64,000 nucleotides of DNA. Source: Agrococcus jenensis. GTDB taxonomy: Bacteria > Actinomycetota > Actinomycetes > Actinomycetales > Microbacteriaceae. Position 1 is the stretch's first letter, and each line of letters opens with the position of its first letter. The notes beneath the pieces were generated by a model that saw nothing but the letters and a program-made list of their open reading frames with translations, did no database searches and was not told the DNA's origin. The DNA lies in NCBI RefSeq assembly GCF_003752465.1, contig NZ_RKHJ01000001.1, forward strand, positions 372,001-436,000, read 5' to 3'. The translations under genes were made by a program, and so were the position numbers. This document shows, in pieces, positions 45,210 to 53,630 of this stretch.

Positions 45210-47645
45210 TCAGCCGATCGTCACGTCGACGACGCGCCGGTCGCCCGGGCCCACCTCGTGCACCGGCCCGGTCAGGGTCAGGCGCGCGCGAGCGGTCGCG
45301 GTGCCGGGGATCGCGACCGCCTCGCTCCGCCGCGCGTTCGAGATGACGCCCTGCGACGGGTCGTCGTCGTCCGACCGCGGCGAGGAGGCCGCAGCGTGCG
45401 ACGCGATCCACACCTCGACCTCGCCGGGCTCGACGACGCGCACGATCCGCCGGTCGGTGAACGAGAAGCGGCGCGCGGGCACGCTGAGCTCGACCCTCGC
45501 CGAGGCGCCGGGGGCGAGCGAGACGCGCGCGTAGCCCAGCAGCTGCACGAGCGGCCGCGGGATCGAGCCGACGAGGTCGCGGCCGTACAGCTGCACGACG
45601 TCGTCGCAGGCAACGTCGCCCGTGTTCGTGACGACGACGGATGCGCGGAACGCGCCGTCGGTCGGCGCCGACGCGTCGACCTCGAGGTCGGTGTACGAGA
45701 ACGACGCGTAGGAGAGGCCGAAGCCGAACGGGCGCAGCGGCGTCGGGTCGGCGGTCGTCACGTCGGACGGCCCGCCGAGCCGCGCGTGCGCGTACGTGTA
45801 CGGCTGGGCGCCCGTGGTGCGCGGCAGCGAGACCGGGAGCCGGCCGGACGGCGAGGTGGCACCGGTCAGGACGTCGGCGATCGCCTCGCCGCCCGCCTCC
45901 CCGGGGAAGAACGCCTGCAGCACGGCCGCGGGCGCGACGTCGCCCTCGAGCGCCCACGGCACCGCGTAGGGCCGGCCGGTGAGGAGCACGAGCACAACGG
46001 GCGTGCCGGTCGCGACGACCGCCTCGACGAGCTCGCGCTGCCTGCCAGGCAGCTCGAGCGAGGCGACGTCGTTGCCCTCCCCGACGGTGCCGCGGCCGAA
46101 GAGCCCCGCGTCGTCGCCGACGACGACGATCGCGACGTCGGCGCGCGCCGCGGCAGCCGCGGCATCCGCGATGCCGCGCGCGTCGCCGTCCTCGACGCCG
46201 ACCCCCTCGACGGCCTCGATCGCGCTGCCGGGGAGCGCCGCCGCGAGCGCCTCGCGCACGGTGGGGATCGCGAAGCCGGGCTCGACCCCCGGGTGGTGCG
46301 CGAGCACGTGGTTGGCGAAGGAGTAGCAGCCCTGCAGCGCCTCCGACCGGTCGGCGTTGGGGCCGATGACCGCGACGCGCGCGGGCGCGGCCAGCGGCAG
46401 CGTGCCGTCGTTGGCGAGCAGCACGAGCGACTCCGCGGCGAGCCTGCGGGCGATGGCGCGGTGCCGCGGCGAGTCGAGGTCGATCGTCGTGGGCGCGTCG
46501 TCGGCGAAGGCGTCGGGCTCGAGCAGCCCGAGCTCCTCCTTCTGGGCGAGCACGCGCAGCACGGCGCGATCGACGTAGGCCTCGTCGAGCTCGCCGGCGC
46601 GGATGCGTGCGGCGAGCGGGCCGAGGAACGCGTCGCCCGTCGGCAGCTCGACGTCGATGCCGGCGATGAGCGCCTGCGCCGCCGCCTCGCCGCGGTCGGC
46701 GGCGATGCCGTGCATGACCTCGAGGAACGCGACCGAGAAGTAGTCGGAGACCACCACCCCGTCGAAGCCGAGCTCGCCGCGCAGCACGTCGGTGAGCATC
46801 CGCTCGTCGGATGCCACCGGGATCCCGTCGACGTCGGTGTAGCTGTTCATGACGGAGCGCGCACCGCCGTCGCGGATGGCCATCTCGAAGGGCGGCAGGT
46901 AGGTGTCGGCGATCTCGCGCGGCCCCGCCGAGACGGGCGCGTGGTTGCGGCCCGCGTTCGAGGCGCTGTAGCCGACGAAGTGCTTGAGCGTCGCGTGGAC
47001 GCCGGCGCCCTGGAGGCCGCGCACGTAGGCGCTGCCGACGGTGCCGACGAGGTACGGGTCCTCGCCGATGCACTCGTCCACCCGGCCCCAGCGCGGGTCG
47101 CGGACGACGTCGAGCACGGGCGCCAGGCCCTGGTGGATGCCGAGGCTGCGCATCGAGTCGCCGATCGCGCGCCCCATCTCCTCGACGAGCCCCGGGTCGA
47201 ACGCGGCGCCCCAGGCGAGCGGCGTGGGGAAGGTCGCCGCCTTCCACGCCGCGAGCCCCGTGAGGCACTCCTCGTGCACGATCGCGGGGATGCCGAGCCG
47301 CGTCTCGCGCTGGAGCCGCCGCTGCTCGGCGACGAGCCACGCGGCGCGCGCCGCGGGCTCGACGGGTCGCGTGCCGTAGACGCGGGTGTAGTGGCCGATC
47401 CCGTGCTCGGTGATCGACGCGAGCGACGCCCCGTCCGCCGCGCTCGCCATCTCCCCCTGCATCGGGGCGACGACGCTGCCGCCCTGGTCGAGCCAGTAGC
47501 CGACGAGCTGGGCCAGCCGCTCCTCGAGGGTCATGCGGGCGTGGAGCTCGCGCACCCGCTCGGAGACGAGCGGGCTCGCGGGCAGGGCAGGCGCCCGTCC
47601 GACGTCGGCGAGCGGTGCGCCGCTCGTGTGCACGGTGGTGGTCAT
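45210..47645 (-). CDS. Glycoside hydrolase family 3 (beta-xylosidase/beta-glucosidase)
   Basis: A cytoplasmic exo-beta-glycosidase of 811 residues. It has the GH3 barrel (opening MTLEERLAQLVGYWLDQGG; GLAPVLDVVRDPRWGRVDE; KHFVGYSASNAGRNH), the nucleophile Asp in GVVVSDYFSV, the alpha/beta sandwich (LVLLANDGTLPL), and a C-terminal fibronectin-III-like domain (LRPFGFGLSYASFSYTDLEV). No signal peptide. The ATG at 47645 overlaps the permease stop by 4 bases. Being downstream of an oligosaccharide importer and upstream of a GH43, it probably degrades imported xylo- or gluco-oligosaccharides. The donor sugar cannot be told from sequence. Confidence 0.94.
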   Translation of the reverse strand: MTTTVHTSGAPLADVGRAPALPASPLVSERVRELHARMTLEERLAQLVGYWLDQGGSVVAPMQGEMASAADGASLASITEHGIGHYTRVYGTRPVEPAARAAWLVAEQRRLQRETRLGIPAIVHEECLTGLAAWKAATFPTPLAWGAAFDPGLVEEMGRAIGDSMRSLGIHQGLAPVLDVVRDPRWGRVDECIGEDPYLVGTVGSAYVRGLQGAGVHATLKHFVGYSASNAGRNHAPVSAGPREIADTYLPPFEMAIRDGGARSVMNSYTDVDGIPVASDERMLTDVLRGELGFDGVVVSDYFSVAFLEVMHGIAADRGEAAAQALIAGIDVELPTGDAFLGPLAARIRAGELDEAYVDRAVLRVLAQKEELGLLEPDAFADDAPTTIDLDSPRHRAIARRLAAESLVLLANDGTLPLAAPARVAVIGPNADRSEALQGCYSFANHVLAHHPGVEPGFAIPTVREALAAALPGSAIEAVEGVGVEDGDARGIADAAAAAARADVAIVVVGDDAGLFGRGTVGEGNDVASLELPGRQRELVEAVVATGTPVVLVLLTGRPYAVPWALEGDVAPAAVLQAFFPGEAGGEAIADVLTGATSPSGRLPVSLPRTTGAQPYTYAHARLGGPSDVTTADPTPLRPFGFGLSYASFSYTDLEVDASAPTDGAFRASVVVTNTGDVACDDVVQLYGRDLVGSIPRPLVQLLGYARVSLAPGASARVELSVPARRFSFTDRRIVRVVEPGEVEVWIASHAAASSPRSDDDDPSQGVISNARRSEAVAIPGTATARARLTLTGPVHEVGPGDRRVVDVTIG

Positions 47646-48514
47646 CCCTTGATCGCTCCCGTCAGGCCGCCGACGATGCGGCGCTCGAAGATGCTGAAGA
47701 ACACGAGGGCCGGCACCGTGGAGAGTGCGGTGAAGGCCATCACGCGCGCGGTGTCGACGGAGTACTGCGACGAGAAGTTCTGCACGCCGAGCGGCAGCGT
47801 GTAGAGGTTCGGGTCGTTGAGGATGAACAGCGGCAGCATGTAGCCGTTCCACGAGCCCACGAACGCGAGGATGCCGGTCGTGATGACGCCCGGCAGGCTG
47901 AGCGGCACGACCATCCGGAAGAAGAAGCCGAGCCGGCTCGCGCCGTCGATCGCCGCCGCCTCCTCGAGCTCCACCGGGATCGCCCGGAGGAACGGCACGA
48001 GGATGATGATCGTGACGGGTAGCGCGAAGGCGATCTGCGGCAGGATCACGCCGGCGAGCGTGTTCGTCAGGCCGAGGTTGCGCACGAGCAGGTAGAGCGG
48101 CGTGATCGCGACCGTGACGGGGAACATGAGGCCGGCGGCGAAGAGCGCGTACATGGCGCCCTTGCCGACGAACTCGTAGCGGGCGAGCACGAAGCTCGCC
48201 ATGAGGCCGAGCGCGACGACGCCGACCGCGGTCGCGACGCCGACGACGGCGGAGTTGCCCATCGTCTGCCAGAAGCTGCCGCTCGCGAGCACCTCGAGGT
48301 AGTTCGTCGCGACCCAGGGGCTCGGGAAGCCGGACGGGCTCGTGGTGATCTGCGAGTTCGTGCGGAACCCGCCCAGGATGATGTAGATCACCGGTCCCAT
48401 GCAGATCGCGATGAGCACGATCGAGCACAGGTAGACGACCGGGCTGCCCCAGGCGGCGACGCGTCGGTTCGGGCGCCGCAGGGCGGGTCGCGCGGGGAGG
48501 ATGGAGGTCGTCAC
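47642..48514 (-). CDS. Carbohydrate ABC transporter permease (MalG type)
   Basis: A 290-residue permease with six helices. It has the long first loop typical of MalG-like proteins and the EAA coupling loop PVELEEAAAIDGASRLGFF followed by VPLSLPGVIT. GTG at 48514 overlaps the stop of the other permease gene, and its own stop overlaps the GH3 start. It forms the channel with the MalF-type partner. No ATPase gene is in this operon, so it must use a shared multi-sugar ATPase such as MsiK/MsmK encoded elsewhere; this is the rule for CUT1 systems in actinobacteria. Confidence 0.95.
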   Translation of the reverse strand: MTTSILPARPALRRPNRRVAAWGSPVVYLCSIVLIAICMGPVIYIILGGFRTNSQITTSPSGFPSPWVATNYLEVLASGSFWQTMGNSAVVGVATAVGVVALGLMASFVLARYEFVGKGAMYALFAAGLMFPVTVAITPLYLLVRNLGLTNTLAGVILPQIAFALPVTIIILVPFLRAIPVELEEAAAIDGASRLGFFFRMVVPLSLPGVITTGILAFVGSWNGYMLPLFILNDPNLYTLPLGVQNFSSQYSVDTARVMAFTALSTVPALVFFSIFERRIVGGLTGAIKG

Positions 48515-49545
48515 GGTCGCGGCTCCTTCGTGCTGGATCCGGCCATGCCGGTGAGGGCGCCCTCGGTGTCGCGCCGCAGCACGAAGCGCTGGTACCCGAG
48601 CGCGATGGCGAGGGAGATGATGAAGAGCACGACCGCGACGGCGTTGCCGTAGCCGTAGCTGCCGGCCATGTGGCCGTTGAGGTACATGTAGGTCGCCATC
48701 GTCGAGGTGCCCGCGGTCGCGGAGACGTACTGGCCCCAGATGATGTTGACGAGGTCGAACAGCTGCAGCGAGCCGATGATCGACAGGAACGCCCAGATGC
48801 GGATCGTCGGCCCGAGCAGCGGCAGCGTGATGCTGCGCTGCATCTGCCAGAACGACGCGCCGTCGATCGACGCCGCCTCGTAGAGCTCGTCGGGGATCGA
48901 CTGCAGGCCGGCGAGCATGAGGATCACCGCGAAGCCGATGTACTTCCACGTGATGATCACCATGAGGGTCCAGAGGGCGATCTGCGGGTCGGCGATCCAG
49001 GAGTTGCGCAGCGCGTCGAGCCCGACGCTCGAGAGCAGGTCGTTGACGGCACCGCGGTCCTGGAGCATCAGGCTCCAGCCCGTGCCGACCACGACCTCCG
49101 AGATCACGTACGGCACGAAGATGAGCACGCGGATGATCGAGCGGCCGCGGATGCGCTGGTTGAGCAGCAGCGCGAAGAGGACTGCGAGCGGCCCCTGCAG
49201 CGCGAGGGAGGCGACGACGATGAACAGGTTGTGCGCGACGGCGTCGCGGAAGGTCGAGTCGCCGAGGATCGTGACGTAGTTCTGCAGCCCGACGAAGTCG
49301 GTCGGGGCGCCGAAGCCGTTCCAGCGGAAGAAGCCGTAGAAGGCCGCCATCAGCACCGGCACGATGACGAAGAAGACGAAGACGCCGACCGCGGGTCCCG
49401 CGAGCAGCAGGATCTCCGCGCGCTTCCGCCAGTCCGTCCGCCCGCGGCGCGGGCCCCGCGGGGCCGGGGCCGACGCCTGGGCGTCGACCTCCGGCTCCGC
49501 GGATCCCTGGCGCACCGGCGCGACGGACGCCGCCGCGGTGCTCAC
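48511..49545 (-). CDS. Carbohydrate ABC transporter permease (MalF type)
   Basis: A 344-residue permease. A charged, Ala/Pro-rich N-terminus of about 40 residues precedes six helices. It has the FFVIVPVLMAAFYGFFRWNG first helix and the EAA loop SIPDELYEAASIDGASFWQM. GTG at 49545 overlaps the stop of the binding-protein gene (GTGA), which sets the start. It is the partner of the downstream MalG-type permease. Confidence 0.95.
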   Translation of the reverse strand: MSTAAASVAPVRQGSAEPEVDAQASAPAPRGPRRGRTDWRKRAEILLLAGPAVGVFVFFVIVPVLMAAFYGFFRWNGFGAPTDFVGLQNYVTILGDSTFRDAVAHNLFIVVASLALQGPLAVLFALLLNQRIRGRSIIRVLIFVPYVISEVVVGTGWSLMLQDRGAVNDLLSSVGLDALRNSWIADPQIALWTLMVIITWKYIGFAVILMLAGLQSIPDELYEAASIDGASFWQMQRSITLPLLGPTIRIWAFLSIIGSLQLFDLVNIIWGQYVSATAGTSTMATYMYLNGHMAGSYGYGNAVAVVLFIISLAIALGYQRFVLRRDTEGALTGMAGSSTKEPRP

Positions 49546-50828
49546 CCTCGCTGTGCTGCGGTCGTGACGGCGTCGACGATGCCCTGCGGCGTGCCGTTGC
49601 CCGCGAGCAGCTCGACGACCGCCGTGTTGAGCGAGTTGCCGATGTTCTGGCCGAGCAGCGTGTCGAGCCAGACGACGACGTAGTCGGCCGACTCGTAGGC
49701 CTCGACGAGCGGCTCGAGCGCCGGGTCCTCGACGGCCGTCTGCGCCTCGGACGAGGCGGGGATGGTGTCGAACGCCTCGGCGTAGCCGGCCTGCGACTCG
49801 GGCGAGGCGATGAAGTTGAGGAACGCCTCGCACGCCGTCGGCGCATCGTTGGCGCACGAGTAGCCGTCGACGCCGCCCATCATCGCGGACGGCGAGCCGG
49901 CGCCGCCCTCGACCTCGGGGAACGGGAACCAGCCCAGGTCGGCGAGCGGCTGCTGGTCGGGCGTGAGCCCGCCGATGACACCGACGTTCCAGCCGCCCAT
50001 GAGCTCCATGCCCGCCTGGTGGTTGGCGATGAGGCCCGCGGAGGAGCCGGCGCCCTCCTGCGCGGCGGTCGTGAGGAAGCCCTCGTTGAAGGGCTCGGTC
50101 GCGGCGAACTCGGCCAGGTCCTCGCCCGCGGCGAGCCAGCACGCGTCGCTGAAGTCGAGCGTCGACGCGATCGACTCCATGACCTCCTGGCTGCACTCGC
50201 GCAGCGCGAAGAAGTAGTACCAGTGGGCGGCGGGCCACGCGGCCATGCCACCGAGCGCGATCGGCTCGACGCCGCTCTGCTCGAGCGCGCCGACGGCGTC
50301 GTCCAGCTCCGACATCGTGGCTGGCGTGCCGTCGATGCCGGCGTCGGCGAAGAGGTCCTCGCTGTAGAAGATGCCGCCGGGCAGCACCGCGACCGGCATG
50401 CCGTAGATGGCGCCCTCGACGGTGAAGGCGCTGAAGACGCCCTCGCCGTAGTCGCTCGAGACGTCCTCCGAGATGAGGTCGGTGAGGTCGCGCACAGCGC
50501 CCGCGCCGACGATGTCGGCGAGCTTGCCGCCGCCGCGCGCCATGAAGATGTCGGGCATGTCGCCCGAGTTGACGGCGGTCTGCAGGCGGCCGTCCATGTC
50601 CTCGTTCTGGATGGACTGGATCTCGATCGTGACGCCCTCGTTCGCCGCCTCGAAGGCCGCGACGCGGTCCTCCCAGTAGGCCTTGCCGTCGCCGGTCGTG
50701 GAGTTGTGCCAGAAGGTCATCGTCACCTCGCCCCCGGATGCCGCAGGGTCGCCTTGCGCGCCCGAGCAGCCGACGAGGGCGGTGACCCCCGCGATGGCTC
50801 CGAGCGTCAGCACGGTGCGTGATTTCAT
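49542..50828 (-). CDS. Sugar-binding lipoprotein of a CUT1 ABC importer
   Basis: A 428-residue extracellular solute-binding protein (family 1). The signal KSRTVLTLGAIAGVTALVG leads to a lipobox and lipid-modified Cys22 (VGCSG). The mature part shows MTFWHNSTTGDGKAYWEDRV and the usual alternating lobes, with several Cys (ECSQ, DACW, YSCANDAPTACEAF) suggesting disulphides. ATG at 50828 follows AGGAGCACTGCC; the longer reading lacks a signal. First gene of the operon binding protein > permease > permease > GH3 > GH43. With those glycosidases the ligand is probably a beta-oligosaccharide such as xylobiose or cellobiose. Confidence 0.94.
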   Translation of the reverse strand: MKSRTVLTLGAIAGVTALVGCSGAQGDPAASGGEVTMTFWHNSTTGDGKAYWEDRVAAFEAANEGVTIEIQSIQNEDMDGRLQTAVNSGDMPDIFMARGGGKLADIVGAGAVRDLTDLISEDVSSDYGEGVFSAFTVEGAIYGMPVAVLPGGIFYSEDLFADAGIDGTPATMSELDDAVGALEQSGVEPIALGGMAAWPAAHWYYFFALRECSQEVMESIASTLDFSDACWLAAGEDLAEFAATEPFNEGFLTTAAQEGAGSSAGLIANHQAGMELMGGWNVGVIGGLTPDQQPLADLGWFPFPEVEGGAGSPSAMMGGVDGYSCANDAPTACEAFLNFIASPESQAGYAEAFDTIPASSEAQTAVEDPALEPLVEAYESADYVVVWLDTLLGQNIGNSLNTAVVELLAGNGTPQGIVDAVTTAAQRG

Positions 50829-50927
50829 GGCAGTGCTCCTCGTCATTGAGTGGTGTGCCCCGCACCTGCGATCGCTGATCCGCGGTGCGCGTGCTGATGA
50901 CGATGGCATCGGCGCGAGCACTTGTCA

Positions 50928-50949
50928 AACGTTTTCGATAACGTTTTCG
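50928..50949. promoter_or_regulatory. Tandem LacI-type operators between the ABC operon and its LacI gene
   Basis: AACGTTTTCG occurs at 50928-50937 and again at 50940-50949, 12 bases apart. Each sits in an imperfect CG-centred dyad (TCAAACGTTTTCGA and GATAACGTTTTC), the common LacI/GalR operator form. They lie between the divergent LacI gene and binding-protein gene and stand out as AT-rich in this region. Confidence 0.7.
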
Positions 50950-51002
50950 CAACCCGGCCGTCGCACGGCGTCGGCGGGCTCCGGCTCCGCTATGGTCGGC
51001 AC

Positions 51003-52049
51003 GTGACGACAGCATCCGACGTCTTCGGCGACTCCGGCGATGGCCGGGTCACGATCACGGACGTCGCGCGCAGCGTCGGGGTCTCGGTCGCCACGGTGTC
51101 GAAGGTCGTCAACGGCCGCTACGGCGTCGCGCCCGGCACGATCGCGCGCGTGCAGGCCGCGATCGCCGAGCTCGGGTACGAGACGTCGCTCGTCGCGCGC
51201 AGCATGCGCGGGCAGAGCACCGGCAACATCGGCGTGCTCGTCTCGGAGTTCGAGTCCTACTCGACCGAGCTCCTCAAGGGCATCTCGGAGGCCGTCGCGG
51301 GCACCGGGTACGGCCTGCTCGCATACGCCGGTCGTCGCGACGACGTCACCGAGGTGGGCTGGGAGCGGCGCTCGCTCTCGCGGCTCGCCCGCACCCTCTT
51401 CGACGGCGCCATCGTCGTCACGCCGTCGACGCTCATCACCGGCAGCTTCGGCATCCCGATCGTCGCGGTCGACCCGCACTCGGGCCCGGAGGGGCCGCAC
51501 ACCGTCGACTCCGACAACCGCACGGGCGCTCGGCTCGCGACCGAGCACCTGCTCGCGCTCGGGCACCGCCGCATCGGGCTGCTCGGGGGTCGCGAGGACC
51601 TCGAGTCGGCGCGGATGCGCGAGGCCGGCTGGCGCGAGGCGCTCGACGCCGCGGGCGTCGCGCCGGATCCCGCGCTCGTGCGCGTCGTCGGTTACCGCCC
51701 CGACCTCGCCGAGCAGGCCGCGCGCGAGCTGCTCGCGCTCCCCGCCGACGTCCGACCGACCGCGATCTTCGCCGCGAACGACCGCTCCGCGCTCCCGGTG
51801 CTCGAGGTCGCCGCCGAGTTCGGCATCCGCGTGCCGCACGACCTCTCGGTCATCGGCTACGACGACATCCCGGAGGCGGCCATCGCGAGCCCGCCGCTCA
51901 CGACGATCGCCCAGCCGCTGCACGACATGGGCCGCTCGGCGCTCACGCTCATGCTCGACCTGCTCGAGGGCCGCGAGACCGAGCGGCACCTGCGGCTGCC
52001 GACGCGGCTCGTCGAGCGCAGCACCACCGCGCCCCTCGCCCGCCGCTAG
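51003..52049 (+). CDS. LacI-family repressor of the oligosaccharide operon
   Basis: A 348-residue repressor. It has the LacI headpiece (VTITDVARSVGVSVATVSKV, then VNGRYGVAPGTIARVQAAIA) and a sugar-binding domain ending HDLSVIGYDDIPEAAIASPP. GTG at 51003 is preceded by a weak site; it was chosen because it leaves a short tail before the DNA-binding helix, as in the family, while a start at 50922 would run through the operator. It is divergent from the binding-protein operon across 174 bases that hold two AACGTTTTCG operators, so it should control that operon and itself. Confidence 0.93.
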   Translation: MTTASDVFGDSGDGRVTITDVARSVGVSVATVSKVVNGRYGVAPGTIARVQAAIAELGYETSLVARSMRGQSTGNIGVLVSEFESYSTELLKGISEAVAGTGYGLLAYAGRRDDVTEVGWERRSLSRLARTLFDGAIVVTPSTLITGSFGIPIVAVDPHSGPEGPHTVDSDNRTGARLATEHLLALGHRRIGLLGGREDLESARMREAGWREALDAAGVAPDPALVRVVGYRPDLAEQAARELLALPADVRPTAIFAANDRSALPVLEVAAEFGIRVPHDLSVIGYDDIPEAAIASPPLTTIAQPLHDMGRSALTLMLDLLEGRETERHLRLPTRLVERSTTAPLARR

Positions 52050-52124
52050 CCCATCGCTCGCGCCCGCCAGCCGCGCCGGGCACTATCGTGGGGGCATCCG
52101 CGCCGCCGCCCGAGAGGCCTCCGC

Positions 52125-53474
52125 ATGACCGCGCTGCCCACTGCCGGCGAGCTGACCCGCTCCGAGCGGCTCGACCGCCTCCCCTTCACGCGCAAGCACG
52201 GCCGCCTGCTCGGCACCGCCGGCATCGGCTGGGCGCTCGACGCCATGGACGTCGGCCTGGTCTCGTTCGTCATCGCGGCGCTCGTGCAGCAGTGGGGCCT
52301 CTCGACGACCGAGACGAGCTGGATCGCCTCGATCGGCTTCGTCGGCATGGCGATCGGCGCGACGGTCGGCGGGCTGCTGGCCGACCGCATCGGCCGCCGC
52401 AGCGTCTTCGCGCTGACGCTCATCGTCTACGGCCTCGCGACCGGCGCCTCCGCGCTCGTCGGCTCGCTCGCCGCGCTGCTCGCGCTGCGCTTCGTCGTCG
52501 GGCTCGGCCTCGGGGCGGAGCTGCCGGTCGCCTCGACACTCATCAGCGAGTTCGCGCCCAAGCGCATCCGCGGGCGCGTCGTCGTCTGGCTCGAGGCGTT
52601 CTGGGCGGTCGGGTGGATCGCGGCTGCCGTGATCGGCACCTTCGTGGTCGGCGCGTCCGACGACGGCTGGCGCTGGGGACTCGCGATCGGCATGGCCCCG
52701 GCGATCTTCTCGATCGTGGTGCGCTGGGGCATGCCCGAGTCGGTGCGCTACCTGGAGGCCAAGGGGCGGCTGCCCGAGGCGGAGCGCACGGTGCGCAGCT
52801 TCGAGGAGGCCGCCGGCGTGCCGGCGGCTGCGTCGGCCGGCGCCGGCGCGGGGGTCGCGGCTGCGGATGCGACCCGCACGGCGGCGCCCCGTGCCTCCAT
52901 CTGGTCGCGAGAGCTGCGCGGTCGCACGATCGCCCTCTGGGTCGTGTGGTTCTGCATCAACTTCTCGTACTACGGCGCGTTCATCTGGATCCCGTCGCTG
53001 CTCGTCGCGCAGGGGTTCTCGCTCGTGCGCTCCTTCGAGTTCACGCTCATCATCACGATCGCGCAGCTGCCCGGCTACGCGGTCTCCGCGTTCCTGATCG
53101 AGAAGTGGGGCCGCAGGCCGACGCTCACGGTGTTCCTGGTCGGATCGGCGCTCGCCGCCGCCTGGTACGGCACCGCGTCGACGGAGGCGATGATCATCGC
53201 CGCGGGCTGCACGCTGTCGTTCTTCAACCTCGGCGCGTGGGGCGCGCTCTACGCGATCGGGCCGGAGCTCTACCCGACCGACGTGCGCGGCACGGGCACC
53301 GGCGCGGCCGCGGGCTTCGGCCGCATCGCATCGATCCTCGCGCCGCTGGCGGTGCCGCTGCTGCTGGGCGCCGGCGGCACGATCGCCCTGTTCGGCGTCT
53401 TCGCCGCGGCGTTCGCGGTCGCCGCGATCGCGGCGTGGACGCTCCCCGAGCGCCGAGGCCGTCCGCTCGACTGA
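52125..53474 (+). CDS. MFS transporter of the metabolite:H+ symporter group
   Basis: A 449-residue 12-helix transporter. IGWALDAMDVGLVSFVIAAL in helix 1, the loop motif GGLLADRIGRRSVFAL, the sugar/organic-acid signature RFVVGLGLGAELPVASTLIS, and the repeat EKWGRRPTLTV place it in the metabolite:H+ symporter/sugar-porter group (as in aromatic-acid or niacin carriers). The large central loop (about residues 215-265) is Ala-rich. ATG at 52125 has CCGCCCGAGAGG upstream. It stands alone between the LacI gene and galK. Substrate unknown; an organic acid is at least as likely as a sugar. Confidence 0.9.
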   Translation: MTALPTAGELTRSERLDRLPFTRKHGRLLGTAGIGWALDAMDVGLVSFVIAALVQQWGLSTTETSWIASIGFVGMAIGATVGGLLADRIGRRSVFALTLIVYGLATGASALVGSLAALLALRFVVGLGLGAELPVASTLISEFAPKRIRGRVVVWLEAFWAVGWIAAAVIGTFVVGASDDGWRWGLAIGMAPAIFSIVVRWGMPESVRYLEAKGRLPEAERTVRSFEEAAGVPAAASAGAGAGVAAADATRTAAPRASIWSRELRGRTIALWVVWFCINFSYYGAFIWIPSLLVAQGFSLVRSFEFTLIITIAQLPGYAVSAFLIEKWGRRPTLTVFLVGSALAAAWYGTASTEAMIIAAGCTLSFFNLGAWGALYAIGPELYPTDVRGTGTGAAAGFGRIASILAPLAVPLLLGAGGTIALFGVFAAAFAVAAIAAWTLPERRGRPLD

Positions 53475-53630
53475 CCCCGCGTCCATTGGCCGCTCTCGGC
53501 ACCAGCGGCGCCCCGATTGGTCACTCCCGGCGAGCCGAGCCCGCCGAGTGGTCGCGAGTGGTGGCATCCGACGACGCCAGGCAGCCACGGGCGACCAATC
53601 GGCGTGCGGATGCTGGGCGTGCGGGGCGCG
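53475..53630. repeat. Repeat-rich intergenic region before galK
   Basis: No gene is seen. The words ATTGGCCGCTCTCGGC (53484) and ATTGGTCACTCCCGGC (53516) repeat about 31 bases apart. CCGATTGGTC (53513-53522) is inverted as GACCAATCGG (53593-53602) across 70 bases, and AGTGGTCGCGAGTGG lies between. It may be a member of a dispersed repeat family or a terminator region for the two converging genes. Confidence 0.55.

Noticed and set aside
42312-47804. A plus-strand open frame of about 1830 codons across xylB, GH43 and GH3
   Set aside because: It runs through proven genes in other frames, is almost all Arg/Ala/Gly/Pro and has no recognisable domain. High GC makes such stop-free shadows common.
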